Shown here: positions 41,229-46,234 of the stretch, piece by piece | Position numbering within the stretch: the stretch's first letter is position 1 | How the letters are laid out: every line of letters begins with the position of its first letter | The notes under the pieces: model-generated | Database searches by the model: none | What the model was told of the DNA's origin: nothing | What the model saw: only the letters and a program-made list of their open reading frames with translations | Source: Lytechinus pictus | Lineage: Eukaryota; Echinodermata; Echinoidea; Temnopleuroida; Toxopneustidae | DNA length: 64,000 bases | Direction of reading: 5' to 3' | Assembly (NCBI RefSeq): GCF_037042905.1 | Contig: NC_087252.1 | Span: forward strand, 23,734,401-23,798,400 | Program-made: the position numbers and the translations under genes

Positions 41229-43004
41229 CAGCAGCAGCAGTCATAAGGAGTATTTTAAAGACATTTGGGGGGCATCGATTAGCAGAGGAAAACCAAAGAA
41301 GACAGAAGAAGCAAGCAGGGAAGGATAGTAGGTGGGTAGGGTCGAGGACGTAGGATGCATTAAATTCAAAGAGGAGGGAGGTAGCATTAGCACACCTCAA
41401 GGAAAAGCAGGTGGCATGGTGTTCCCCCCTTACAGAAGTTTGGTACTTTGTTGGTGCTTGCCAGAAATTGGTTTTGATGATTGCTCCAGTTTTTTGTTTT
41501 TGCTCCTGAAAAGGTTTTCCAGGTATGCCACGGAGAGAAGGATAAGGGTGATTGCTGCAAGTCTTAAGTGGTTCTGATGACCCCCTACTCAACATGACAA
41601 AAGCTGAATTAAAACTCTGGACTACTGATTCAACTTACCCCAGCCCTGCCTGCTATGGCACAGTCATTGACCCGATCTCCCGTCAGGTCACCGTTGCAGT
41701 TAACAGCAAAGACCTCCATACTTGAATAGTGTCTCCAGAGTTCCTGACCAGTGATGCCGTCCAGGGCAAGAACGCCTCCAAAACAAGGAACCGATCCATT
41801 GAAGTAAATAGAACACATCAGGTACTGGTGGGCAAAATAGGCAGTGGCATCTGTGGAGAGGGAGATTTTAGTTGTAACTTATTTTCCAACCTTACCTCTA
41901 AAAGTTTGAACTTCAGATTCAAATTTGTAATAGTTTACATAGGACAAATCAAATTACGGAATGTACCAAGGACAAAGCAAAGGACAATGTCCAAGACTTG
42001 AAAACTGAGGACATGGCAAAAAACATGTTGATGAAATACCATTTAGCCTCAACCAATTCTGTTTTAATAAAAATTCAAAATTTTTATATTGATAATCTTG
42101 ATAATCAAGATCCCCAGGAAAGTAAACGTAGAGAAAAATGATGACAGAAAAAATGTATGTGAAAGCAGATTAAAATAAATTGTCAAAGCCAACAATGTGA
42201 TGCTACTGTTCTGATATTTTAAGCACTTCTTTTACATGAGTATGCATTGTTTCAAAAGGGAGGAGTTAAATCACATGATGAGGCTCTACCTGTTGAAAAT
42301 CCTATGATCGCATCCAGCACACCATCCTGGTTGACATCTAGGAGTCGAATGCCTGACTCTAGCTGTAGCTGCGGAATGTTCTGAACCCAGACATCCTGTA
42401 CAGTATATTTGGTACAAGGTAGTACTGTTCTTTGAGGCTCTTGTTTTGGTTCTTCAACATCTACATCCACTTTTGATTTTTCTCCATGACTGGCAACTGT
42501 TGGAGTCTTTGGAATAGTCTTTGAAGGTTCAATCACAATGGAAGACAAAGTGGGCTTTGCCATGGGCTTTGCCGTGGGCTTCAACTTAACGTTGATCCCG
42601 AAAGGCCTACTCATGGCAAAGTTCCCAAGTGCAGCAATGGCTGTCAGATGACTCTGTTTGTCATCGTCACTTGTCCTGTGTTTGGCTGCATCATTCAAGA
42701 TCCTCATCAAAACTAAGGCAAATATAACAATCACCATGATAATCATGACAATATAGAAAGCTTGGAGGCAATCCTTCTTCCTCTTGAAGTACCATACTGG
42801 CTTGCGTTTGGGAAGTTTTGTGTCTGGAGTGTTCGTTTTCACTGGGGTGGGACGTGAAGGTATCCTGTGAGGAAACTTCTTTGGTGACATCAAAGGTCGA
42901 CTGAGGTCAATGTATTCATCTTCTTCGCTGGAGCTTGGATCATCCAGGTAGACGTCAAAGTAGCGCTGATTTCCCATACCGACTGCTGTCATAGGCGCTG
43001 TCAT
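8181..43004 (-). CDS. FAM234-family transmembrane protein (13 coding exons)
   Basis: Exons, 5' to 3' on the minus strand: 43004-42290, 41850-41639, 37051-36880, 34933-34824, 30334-30218, 29292-29111, 28338-28242, 14124-13938, 13219-13094, 12388-12159, 11553-10804, 9920-9848, 8440-8181. All junctions are GT/AG and all phases agree, giving 3231 bases (1076 residues plus TGA). An acidic, Ser/Pro-rich cytoplasmic N-terminus is followed by one membrane helix (about residues 79-101, preceded by KRKKD), so the protein should be type II. The ectodomain has at least five FG-GAP/VCBS-like loops of D-x-N-x-D-G-x-x-D type: LLDVNQDGVLDAIIG, GDLTGDRVNDCAIAG, IHDVNGDGVRDLLNA, VDLTGDRVKDIVMSM and YNDDDVPDFMVV. 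This order matches FAM234A/FAM234B (ITFG3-like), whose biochemical function is not established. Vertebrate members are about 550-620 residues; the excess here is mostly exon 11 (residues 717-966). Whether this is the A or B orthologue is not resolved. Confidence 0.9.
8601..8824. mobile_element. Short MITE with 5-bp duplication
   Basis: In the last intron. Inverted termini CAGGGGGGTTTTTCACAAAG / CTTTGTGAAACACGCCCCTG, flanked by ATGAA on both sides (8596-8600 and 8825-8829). Non-coding, 224 bp. Confidence 0.82.
8830..9847. other. Intron remainder, no feature beyond ATT microsatellite
   Basis: AT-rich intron with an ATT/ATC simple repeat at about 9580-9665. The short plus-strand open frames near 8987-9257 have no supporting splice sites or family resemblance. 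Confidence 0.5.
9848..9920 (-). CDS. FAM234 coding exon 12
   Basis: Acceptor TTTCAG, donor GTGAGT. Short exon, 73 bases, reading IITAREQKCLDDWTNNEQQR. Its single Cys may pair within the C-terminal cap encoded by exon 13, where C-D-C occurs. Confidence 0.83.
10132..10282. mobile_element. Short inverted-repeat element
   Basis: Inverted ends GGGCTCCGCGTAACACAAAG and CTTTGTGTCACGGAGCTC with inner TTAGCGAT / ATCGCTAA pairs. About 150 bp with CAAT motifs inside. No clear target duplication. It lies in the intron between FAM234 exons 11 and 12. Confidence 0.65.
10804..11553 (-). CDS. FAM234 coding exon 11: 250-codon acidic insertion
   Basis: Acceptor GTACAG, donor GTGAGA; phase 0 at both ends, exactly 250 codons (residues 717-966). 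Ser/Asp/Glu-rich with LSEEELEGILKDLLGLDDES, then a basic run with RLRR at residues about 911-914, and ends IDVIFATYWFYPKPNR, which returns to a conserved-looking ectodomain. Low complexity in the first two thirds suggests disorder. Confidence 0.88.
11554..12158. other. Intron, ATT microsatellite only
   Basis: A 605-bp intron with an imperfect ATT/ATC tract at about 11975-12085. Nothing else recognised. Confidence 0.6.
12159..12388 (-). CDS. FAM234 coding exon 10
   Basis: Acceptor TTACAG, donor GTAAGT. Starts DRFEDEHRYTVNATRMAMEY and ends in a Lys/Glu/Asp/Asn-rich low-complexity stretch, the beginning of the lineage-specific acidic insertion. Confidence 0.83.
12738..12945 (+). mobile_element. 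tRNA-derived SINE (head type 1)
   Basis: The head contains an A-box-like TGGCTCAGTTGGTAGAGCG and a B-box-like GGGAGTTAAAACCCC, spaced as in a tRNA, followed by a non-tRNA body. The acceptor stem does not pair and the B box departs from GGTTCRANNCC, so it is a SINE rather than a tRNA gene. Lies in a FAM234 intron, antisense to the gene. Confidence 0.75.
13094..13219 (-). CDS. FAM234 coding exon 9
   Basis: Acceptor TTATAG, donor GTAATC. Encodes ESKGSLSRTNFCRERF and then NQHMDVPGQVVYTS. No recognised domain; assigned by splice sites and phase. Confidence 0.82.
13640..13910 (+). pseudogene. LINE 3' end relic (reverse-transcriptase C-terminus)
   Basis: The frame from about 13664 reads LMPPVLWNKLPNSLI...YQTALKTYLFKLHL, the W-N-x-L-P...K-T-Y-L-F ending typical of CR1/L2-type LINE ORF2, then stop and a 3' tail ending in an ATT repeat at 13900-13909. 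5'-truncated and non-functional. Confidence 0.7.
13938..14124 (-). CDS. FAM234 coding exon 8 (after the giant intron)
   Basis: Acceptor CACAAAG, donor GTAATG. Reads INILDGRNGQPLLQKNIISS, continuing the blade begun in exon 7, and later FFYWRLGCEGHEQET. The intron before it is 14.1 kb and holds the nested insertions, yet the phase is preserved across it. Confidence 0.88.
14185..14363 (+). mobile_element. tRNA-type SINE, left half of a split copy
   Basis: Contains the SINE-body landmarks CCTTCAGCAAG, GTGCTGCACTCAACCCAGG and GGTACCCGGCAGG, and stops in the ATA repeat. Its missing right part (TGTGCCTCAGAATAGAAT...GGCGCTATATAAATGCC) resumes at 27914. The intact relative at 37213-37460 shows the two halves are contiguous in an unbroken copy. 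Confidence 0.82.
15130..15725. repeat. 31-bp AT-rich array, left palindrome arm
   Basis: Built on CATTATTTATAAATAATG plus ATTATTTGTTTTT, with about seven near-identical 31-bp units between 15165 and 15390 and diverged units after. Each unit contains the small palindrome CATTATTTATAAATAATG. Mirrored at 17975-18520. Confidence 0.88.
16450..17275. repeat. Palindrome core: about 296-bp units, two left and one right
   Basis: Units containing TTGAGAACGTTTAC, a poly-C or poly-G run, AAATTCTG, GGCACATTGATTTAT and TCATTTTCATTATTTTTAT begin near 16460 and 16750, and an inverted unit spans about 17005-17270. The innermost inverted pair is 16946-17040. Open frames through it are low-complexity by-products. 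Confidence 0.75.
17975..18520. repeat. 31-bp AT-rich array, right palindrome arm
   Basis: Reverse-complement image of the array at 15130-15725. Even rare variants are mirrored: the unit with TACAAATAATG rather than TATAAATAATG appears at the matching place in both arms. This supports recent formation or gene conversion between arms. Confidence 0.88.
18716..19310. repeat. AACTGGT/CCAGTT array, left subterminal
   Basis: About 40-bp units with AACTGGTGCCAGTTAGGACC and a partner unit with AACTGGTGCCAGTTAAAACC, so an 80-bp higher-order period. The perfect palindrome AACTGGTACCAGTT occurs several times. Density falls off abruptly at 19310. Confidence 0.88.
19602..19683 (-). other. Possible exon inside the 12.5-kb element
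   Basis: On the minus strand a pyrimidine-rich TTTTTTGGTACAG acceptor precedes an 82-base segment that is open in one frame (FQETEGLIYQSKFTVQSCYI...) and ends before GTTTCA. No family recognised, and its frame does not join simply to the 80-bp exon copies upstream. Weak call. Confidence 0.25.
20002..20081 (-). other. 80-bp exon-like unit, copy A
   Basis: Acceptor CTTCAG and donor GTGAGG bound exactly 80 bases on the minus strand. One frame reads YIASTSKDQVPLQERKVPVS. It aligns with copies B and C in the same boundaries. Function unknown. Confidence 0.45.
20371..20953 (-). mobile_element. TTAA-flanked MITE, family A, copy 2 (inverted)
   Basis: Same termini and TTAA duplications (20367-20370 and 20954-20957) as the copy at 90-673, in opposite orientation. 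It lies within the 12.5-kb element, so it is younger than that insertion or travelled with it. Confidence 0.87.
21035..21190. repeat. Dispersed repeat shared with 49975-50160
   Basis: Shares CTTTTGATTGGCTGAGA, CCTCTGACTGTTACTAT and GTAACTGTC with 49975-50160. It contains weak inverted halves (TTGTCAGTG / AATGCTGACAA). Probably a short MITE. Confidence 0.55.
21251..21837. mobile_element. TTAA-flanked MITE, family C
   Basis: Imperfect inverted termini AGTGATGGTCCGGGC / CAGCCTGGACCATCCCT, TTAA on both sides (21247-21250 and 21838-21841), and long subterminal complementarity (CATGAATATTCATTAGG / CCTAATGAATATTCAT). Non-coding, 587 bp. Confidence 0.82.
22394..22473 (-). other. 80-bp exon-like unit, copy B
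   Basis: Acceptor CCTCAG and donor GTGAGG bound 80 bases. The conserved frame reads YIASTSKECVPVGERNVPVA. A stop follows soon after the donor if the intron is retained. Function unknown. Confidence 0.45.
22929..23008 (-). other. 80-bp exon-like unit, copy C
   Basis: Acceptor TTCTTCAG and donor GTGAGG bound 80 bases. The conserved frame reads YIASTSKERVPVQGRNVPVA. Copy C is nearest the candidate exon at 23676-23842, whose last bases include ATGAGGAGGCT in the frame that joins to Y-I-A-S. Function unknown. Confidence 0.45.
23676..23842 (-). other. Candidate exon 2 of the cargo transcript
   Basis: Minus-strand segment between acceptor TATTTCAG and donor GTAAGT, 167 bases. One frame reads REGDPKPPGVILSLEEEMKS and onward for about 51 codons to a stop before the donor. 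Another frame has an ATG nine bases before the exon end that would lead into the Y-I-A-S frame of the 80-bp units. Neither product is recognised; it could equally be non-coding. Confidence 0.4.
24411..24565 (-). other. Candidate first exon of the cargo transcript
   Basis: On the minus strand it ends AGGCTCTACAG followed by a consensus donor GTAAGT (24410-24405). It follows a promoter-like GC-rich block and lacks a long open frame, so it would be 5' UTR. Its start is set only by the distance from the upstream motifs. Confidence 0.45.
24530..24700 (-). promoter_or_regulatory. GC-rich promoter-like region inside the 12.5-kb element
   Basis: In minus-strand order: GC box complementary to CCCGCCCGCGCCC (about 24688-24700), palindromic NRF1 site TGCGCATGCGCA (24673-24684), octamer ATGCAAAT (24638-24631), two forward CCAAT boxes (24618-24614 and 24598-24594), and YY1-type AAGATGGC (24567-24574, plus strand) near the presumed start. 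This block is strikingly richer in C+G than the AT-rich surroundings. Motifs are seen; promoter activity is inferred. Confidence 0.6.
24750..26040. other. AT-rich interior of the 12.5-kb element
   Basis: Low-GC DNA with a G-run at 25560-25572. No exon, TIR pair or RNA gene recognised. Confidence 0.5.
26045..26165. repeat. AT dinucleotide microsatellite
   Basis: Two blocks of alternating TA (about 26055-26082 and 26130-26160) just before the right AACTGG array. Confidence 0.85.
26165..27400. repeat. 160-bp AACTGG-rich array, right subterminal
   Basis: Six units marked by GGTTTGATATTCCAGTATGG at 26221, 26381, 26542, 26698, 26858 and 27017 (spacing 156-161 bp), then diverged units to the terminus. 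Each unit has several AACTGG hexamers, also the key hexamer of the left array, though the longer units differ between ends. Confidence 0.88.
27411..27860. repeat. Helitron core tandem repeats, right side
   Basis: About three units of 150-160 bp (starting near 27411, 27555 and 27713), each with CATGGCAACGATGTCTC and, later, GAAATGCAGCTGRTAGAGCG. Matching units precede the inner insertion at 14480-14935. The reading frames through them are incidental. Confidence 0.8.
27914..27985 (+). mobile_element. tRNA-type SINE, right half of the split copy
   Basis: Resumes with TAATGTGCCTCAGAATAGAA, then GGCGCTATATAAATGCC and an ATT tail. It continues the SINE broken at 14363; compare the intact copy at 37213-37460. 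Confidence 0.82.
28242..28338 (-). CDS. FAM234 coding exon 7
   Basis: Acceptor TTTCAG, donor GTAAAA. Reads TPAAGFYNDDDVPDFMVVYN and then YGPGYPLYYYVQ. P-x-x-G-x-F/Y-x-D-D-x-x-P/L-D-F corresponds to the last blade loop of FAM234B. Confidence 0.9.
28339..29110. other. Intron, nothing recognised
   Basis: AT-rich 772-bp intron between FAM234 coding exons 6 and 7, with no repeat, RNA or motif that can be supported. Confidence 0.55.
29111..29292 (-). CDS. FAM234 coding exon 6
   Basis: Acceptor CAAAAG, donor GTAAGA. Reads TPPVLVDLTGDRVKDIVMSM and then TVIAFNGQTYEQLWNYSMPS: a calcium-loop-like motif followed by an A-F-N-G-x-T-x-x-x-L-W blade. Confidence 0.92.
29960..30005 (+). ncRNA. Hammerhead-like core, possible retroelement relic
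   Basis: CCGACGA (29968-29974), then GATTC-TGCTA-GGATC (29976-29990), which can pair as stem II with one G-U, then GAAA (29991-29994). This resembles the CUGANGA / stem II / GAAA core of hammerhead ribozymes carried by Penelope-like and other retroelements, with one core substitution (CUGA to CCGA). Stems I and III are not convincingly present, so activity is unlikely. Weak call. Confidence 0.25.
30218..30334 (-). CDS. FAM234 coding exon 5
   Basis: Acceptor TTGTAG, donor GTATGT. Reads YQHGGKAMVLFGTGGETVGG followed by SLWAIPLDDIII. The V-L-F-G-T-G-G...L-W-A-I-P-L-D segment is a hallmark of FAM234 proteins. Exactly 39 codons, phase 0 at both ends. Confidence 0.9.
30360..30910. repeat. G-rich purine tract
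   Basis: Imperfect GGGAGG/GGGGCAGG repeats on the plus strand at about 30370-30690 and 30835-30910, with many runs of three or more G. Potential G-quadruplex-forming DNA in a FAM234 intron. Open frames through it are compositional artefacts. Confidence 0.75.
30690..30790 (-). mobile_element. SINE/LINE 3' tail fragment
   Basis: Minus strand reads AAGCACTTTTGGCC, AAAAGCGCTGTATAATTACT and an ATT repeat, resembling the GGCGC...TATAAAT...(ATT)n tails of the SINEs and LINE relics elsewhere in the window. Confidence 0.55.
31220..33200. repeat. Diverged ~100-125-bp minisatellite, interrupted
   Basis: Units are marked by GAGCATTTAAAC-type segments (about 31276, 31371, 31471, 32663, 32778, 32914 and 33028), each with GTGAGCACACTGTGTGAACA and GGTGTCCACAGTGTG motifs. 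The array is split by the element at 31579-32647. Confidence 0.8.
31579..32647. mobile_element. 1.07-kb Harbinger-like non-autonomous element
   Basis: Inverted ends contain CGAGCATTGTTGGAGCGGTC on the left and its near-complement on the right; the right end has about 13 extra bases in the TIR. TTA duplications at 31576-31578 and 32648-32650. The interior is rich in CCGCT words. No transposase frame is credible. Confidence 0.82.
33224..33427. mobile_element. Short inverted-repeat element
   Basis: Ends TAGTCTGCAGACACAGAC and GAGTCTGCGCTTGCAGACTA pair as an imperfect inverted repeat. About 200 bp, non-coding. Confidence 0.6.
33460..33857. mobile_element. MITE with CCAGTTCGTAGTT termini
   Basis: Left ACCAGTTCGTAGTTAC...CAAATGACCTT pairs with right CAAATGACCTT... 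and GGAACTACGAACTGGCT in inverted orientation at the tips. About 400 bp, non-coding. Confidence 0.62.
34740..34815. repeat. Half of a GGGGCCC-type MITE
   Basis: CATAGTTGTGGTTGATCGC...CGCAACTCTTTGTAAGACGGGGCCC matches one arm of the element at about 37978-38264. The other arm is absent. Confidence 0.5.
34824..34933 (-). CDS. FAM234 coding exon 4
   Basis: Acceptor GGCTAG, donor GTAAGA. Reads GNVMLLSGSDGSVISACGVP then DGMESYYSPQ, another blade-type segment (L-x-G-S-D-G-S-V-I). Phases fit both neighbours. Confidence 0.9.
35518..35684. mobile_element. Short MITE (GGGGCCCCATTTC / GTTGCAACTGTTGTAAC)
   Basis: Inverted pair AGAGTTGCAACTGTTGTAAC and GTTACAACAGTTGTAAGTCC, with outer ends GGGGCCCCATTTC and GAAACAGGCACC. 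About 165 bp in the intron between FAM234 exons 3 and 4. Confidence 0.65.
36139..36395 (+). mobile_element. tRNA-derived SINE (head type 2)
   Basis: The head has an A-box-like TGGTCTAGTGGTTAAGACT and a good B box GGGTTCAATTCCC, then the family body (CCTTCAGCAAGAAA, GTGCTGCACTCAACCCAGG, AGGAGCGCCTTGAGCACC) and a short AT-rich end. A closely similar copy lies at 52968-53240. Confidence 0.85.
36530..36846. mobile_element. MITE, family B, copy 2
   Basis: Termini GGCCCGTATTCTGAAG / TTTCAGAATACGGGCC with AAT duplicated at both edges (36527-36529 and 36847-36849). Ends 33 bp before FAM234 exon 3. Confidence 0.85.
36880..37051 (-). CDS. FAM234 coding exon 3 (propeller blade)
   Basis: Acceptor ACATCAG, donor GTAAAT. 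It encodes a second blade motif, EAVDGTSGKLLWKY, and the loop IHDVNGDGVRDLLNALGGD. Confidence 0.92.
37213..37460 (+). mobile_element. SINE, intact reference copy
   Basis: Contains CCTTCAGCAAGAAA, GTGCTGCACTCAACCCAGG, GGTACCCAGCAGG, an ATA repeat, TGTGCTTCGGAATAGAATA and AGCGCTATATAAATTCC plus ATT tail in uninterrupted order. This order proves that the halves at 14185 and 27914 belong together. Confidence 0.8.
37978..38264. mobile_element. MITE with GGGCCCCGTATTACAAAGAG end
   Basis: Left GGGCCCCGTATTACAAAGAG then TTGATCCGATCAACC; right GATTGGATCGATCGTAACTC then TTTATAGGATGAGGCCC. Imperfect inverted repeat, about 285 bp, non-coding. Confidence 0.65.
38673..39150. mobile_element. MITE with GCTTTTCACACTGCA terminus
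   Basis: Left GCTTTTCACACTGCATTTC and right GGAAGTGCAGAGTGAAAAGC are complementary; internal CTTAACCCC / GGGGTTAAG repeats. About 480 bp in the intron between FAM234 exons 2 and 3. Confidence 0.75.
39151..40237. other. Intron stretch, nothing recognised
   Basis: AT-rich sequence without supported gene, RNA or element ends. Short open frames here lack splice context. Confidence 0.5.
40238..40821 (+). mobile_element. TTAA-flanked MITE, family A, copy 3
   Basis: Almost identical to the copy at 90-673 along its length, with TTAA at 40234-40237 and 40822-40825. High similarity of three copies within 41 kb implies recent activity. Confidence 0.9.
40955..41245. repeat. GTA trinucleotide microsatellite
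   Basis: Long interrupted (GTA)n with GCA variants, purest at about 41175-41240. In other frames and on the other strand it yields long homopolymeric open frames that are not genes. Confidence 0.92.
41639..41850 (-). CDS. FAM234 coding exon 2 (FG-GAP-like repeat)
   Basis: Acceptor CCACAG, donor GTAAGT. It encodes DATAYFAHQYLMCSIYF and continues with GGVLALDGITGQELWRHY, a propeller-blade motif (A-L-D-G-x-T-G-x-x-x-W) typical of this family, then GDLTGDRVNDCAIAG. Confidence 0.92.
41851..42289. other. Short FAM234 intron
   Basis: A 439-bp intron with no supported feature. Confidence 0.7.
42290..43004 (-). CDS. FAM234 coding exon 1 (cytoplasmic tail, TM helix)
   Basis: The exon extends 5' to 43068 as UTR (acceptor TTTCAG before it). 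Start chosen at the ATG at 43004, the first in-frame ATG; others in frame follow at residues 5 and 10. It encodes residues 1-238: acidic SSSEEDEY, a basic Pro-rich stretch, the membrane helix, a Lys/Pro-rich stalk and the first Asp-rich loop. An upstream short frame is described separately. Confidence 0.9.
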
Positions 43005-43026
43005 ACTCCAAAGCAACAAGGGATCA

Positions 43027-43044
43027 CAGATCAGAGGCAGTCAT
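43027..43044 (-). promoter_or_regulatory. Upstream short open frame in the FAM234 5' UTR
   Basis: ATG at 43044 in a good context (CACCATGA) opens a six-codon frame (MTASDL, then TGA) that is out of frame with the chosen start at 43004 and ends before it. It lies in the same exon as the coding start. A uORF in this place can lower translation of the main frame. Confidence 0.5.
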
Positions 43045-43079
43045 GGTGACTTTAGGGTTGTTCAATTTCTGAAAGACAG

Positions 43080-43380
43080 AAGAAAATTGAAATGGTCCAG
43101 AATTATTTTTCCTGAGAGTTTAACATAAAGAAATACACTTAAAAATACACTTATTATTAATATATATATATATACACACAATGGATTGCAACTTTAATGA
43201 AGAAAATTGAAATGAAGAAAAAAAATTAATGAAGAAAATTAAAATGGTCCAGAATTTTTTTTCCTGAGAGTTTAACATAAAGAAATACACTTAAAAATAC
43301 ACTTATTATTTAATAATAAGTACATTAAAGTTGCAATCCATATATACACACAATGGATTGCAACTTTAATGTACATTAAA
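43080..43380. repeat. Duplicated segment ending in a 55-bp hairpin
   Basis: About 43085-43198 is repeated at 43236-43380 (shared AATGGTCCAGAATT, CCTGAGAGTTTAACATAAAG). The second copy holds a perfect inverted repeat GTACATTAAAGTTGCAATCC / GGATTGCAACTTTAATGTAC at 43320-43374. Confidence 0.8.
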
Positions 43381-44356
43381 AGCCACATATCCACAGTTAC
43401 GCTTAGTTGAAAAATCAGTTGTGTCCTTTTTTTAAAGGAGTAGGACCCAGATGTAACTAAAATTGAATAATTTCATCTGGCAATCGAGAGGTTGTAACCC
43501 AGTTGAAAATTCTGAAAATGGATAACAAATATCACCTTTTTTTAATCTAAAAGCTCTGGTATTGACATCTCATTGTTTTGTTTATATCAGTCAGGTTGAT
43601 GGTAAATAATGTGCAAAATACAGAAAGCATGAATATATTTCAGCCATATCATGCATGGATTTTTGTTACACTGTTTGTAGTAGATAGGTAGGTAGGTACT
43701 TCACTTGCACAATTTTCCATTCACAATGGAACTAACAATGCAAAGGAGTTCTAAAAATGATAAGTATTATTTCTTGCAAATTTCAAGATGTTGTATTTAC
43801 TTTTTCTCCAGGTAACACTTCACTGAAGAGTCGTACCAGAAAAAAATATTGCTTATCAGAAAATTTGAGTTACAACTTACTCAATCAGAAAATTAACTTT
43901 GCAATGAAAGTGAAAAACTAACACTATCTCTTTTCCATTTGCATTTTGTAATCAAGATTAATCAGAATAAAAATATATATTATTTGAAAAAAAAATCCAA
44001 ATTTATTTCAATACCCTCATTTTTCAAACTGTTATTTCTGAGGTCAATGCATGATAAAATCAAATACATAAAACTTCTTCTTTACAGACTTTATATAACC
44101 AATGAATGATAACAAAATTGAAAAAAGGGAAATTCAAAATTACATGCAAACAAAAGATATATGGCAAAAAAAAAAGTATTGGAATTATACTATTTCTATT
44201 ATTTTTAGTATTGGAATTATAATATCATTTTATAATATTTCCAATATTAATCCAATATTAAAACAATATTGGAATTAAATTATAAAAAGTATTATAAAAT
44301 AATAAGTTCATTGCTTATAAATAATCAGACTTTTTTCAGAGCATACAACAACCACA

Positions 44357-44404
44357 ACTGGGCGTTGTGGCGTGCGCCTGTAATCCAAGCTATGTGGGGA
44401 AGTT
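44357..44404 (+). ncRNA. 7SL (SRP) RNA-like fragment
   Basis: CTGGGCGTTGTGGCGTGCGC followed by CTGTAATCCAAGCTATGTGG and GGAAG closely resembles the 5' (Alu) domain of 7SL RNA, the same sequence that seeded primate Alu elements. Only about 50 bases match, with no complete gene around it, so it is a pseudogene or SINE fragment. Confidence 0.55.
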
Positions 44405-44579
44405 ACAACTTGATAACATAAATAATCATATCTGATTGATACACGTCTGACAAAACTCCAATACACACACACACAAAATTGAGTGAATTTTACAGGTGCT
44501 TATTGGGGACTGCATCGTAAGCCTACTGGAAGACAGAGAATGCAGTGAAAATAGGGAAATCTATACATATTTAATGGGA

Positions 44580-44915
44580 ATAGAGTGCAGGGGAGCCGAT
44601 ACTAGACAGTGATGGATTGAGCTGGAAGGGATAGAGAGGAGGTGTAGTATGAGGGTATTAAAAGGGAGAAGGAATTTAAAGCAGAATATAATAAGGAAGA
44701 GATTGAAGCGAAATTGAGGTACAATGTAAGAGAGAGAGAAAATAAAATGAGGAATAGAGAAAGAAAGCAACCATGAGGTTTAATAGAGGGGGGCGGGGTA
44801 AGGAAGGGAGATACGGGGGAGGGAAAAGTAAGAGTGGGTGAAAAAAACCAGAAAGAGTGAAACAAAGGGGAGTAAAAAACCAGTCAGCCTAAATAGAGGG
44901 AAAGGGGGGGGGGGT
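44580..44915. repeat. Purine-rich tract in FAM234 intron 1
   Basis: Plus-strand AG-rich DNA (GAAGGGATAGAGAGGAGG-like words, ending in a G-run at 44900-44914). No gene; open frames on the opposite strand are low-complexity. Confidence 0.7.
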
Positions 44916-45596
44916 AAATACATATGAATGTCTTATTTGTAATATTGCTGTCAAAAGGGTGCATAGATAAAAACACCTTTTAGAGGAATTTTGATATAAA
45001 TTCTACCATCACCACCACCAACAATGTTAGTAACATCAGCTCCGCCATAACCATCATTATCGTAATCACCATCAATATCATCACCAACACTGTCGTCATA
45101 AAATGATCATCACCTTCATTACATCACCATGGCAACGATTTAGGTCACTCATGGATCCACCAGATTTCCCCCCAAGAATATCCCACTACATGCAGACTTG
45201 TGCAACATCTCTTGTCGCTTATTATTCACAAATTGGTTTTTAGAAATAGATATCATGCAAACACACATTGAATATACAAGAACAAACATATTTTGGCCAA
45301 TTCGATACACGCACTGCAATATAAGTCTCAACACATCTCCATTCTCCCGCTTTCTTCGAAACCGCATCCATTCATATGAGCACGTACACCGTCTGCAAAC
45401 AGAGGATGCATATACGTAAACATCGTACACCGAGCACACTCGAACTTTCGAAAAGGCATCCCCGAACGTTTTCCCATTCCAGAACCCTAGCGGTTTCGTT
45501 GGTAAAATGACAAAGACAATGTAGTGATACATTCTCACAACACAACATGTATTACAATAGAAGTGTGATTAATAAGTCAAGGAGATTGATATTTAC

Positions 45597-45700
45597 CTGT
45601 TTGTTTTCACTTGCCGTGAGTTAGTCCAGTCTTCGTCGAATGTTAATCAAACTAATACGTGCGACTGCAGTGCAGTGCAGCTCTGACATCCGTGCATGCA
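45597..45700 (-). other. FAM234 5' non-coding exon and promoter area
   Basis: On the minus strand, sequence ending AGTGAAAACAAACAG is followed by donor GTAAAT (45596-45591), and the intron closes at the acceptor before 43068. The upstream 200 bp (CACTGGGTGCATGCACGG, GTGCAGTGCAG repeats) is richer in GC than its surroundings. The transcription start is not fixed; the right edge given is an estimate. Confidence 0.5.
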
Positions 45701-46234
45701 CCCAGTGCAGTGGACATCAATTGCGTGTATTCTCCGTTCTGTGGCGTGTGTGTGTGGGCGCCACATAAGATCAGAAAGTGGTCGACGGGGCCACTTAATC
45801 ATCAAATGCTGTGAACAGGTGTCTCGCGACCATTAATGAAAGTACCGTACGTGAGCACTTGAACATCAATTGCATTATCCTTGCCTCTCTGCCCAAAATA
45901 CAATAGTATCCACAGTCCTTTATTCCATTAGGGGTTAGAAATCATCAAGGCTAGGAAAGAAAATCATACTTATTTTAATCACTGTTTGATTATGTATAGG
46001 ACCTAATAACTTTTAATTTATCCCCCATTTTTAAACCACAAATAAAATTATGTCCTCTTATCAGTAATATTTAACTTTTAGTATTTAATAGTACGAGGCC
46101 AACAATTCCTGTACTTTTTTCACTCATTTAATTGTTTTATAAGAAGCTCATGCCACTTGCATTTTTCTCGAATAAAAATTAATCATACTCTGATTAATTC
46201 AGTATCTCCAAATTTATAATTATAAATAATTTTT

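Noticed and set aside
40879-41595. 238-codon open frame with poly-Thr and poly-Leu on the minus strand
   Set aside because: It is the GTA microsatellite read in another frame; no splice context and homopolymeric composition.
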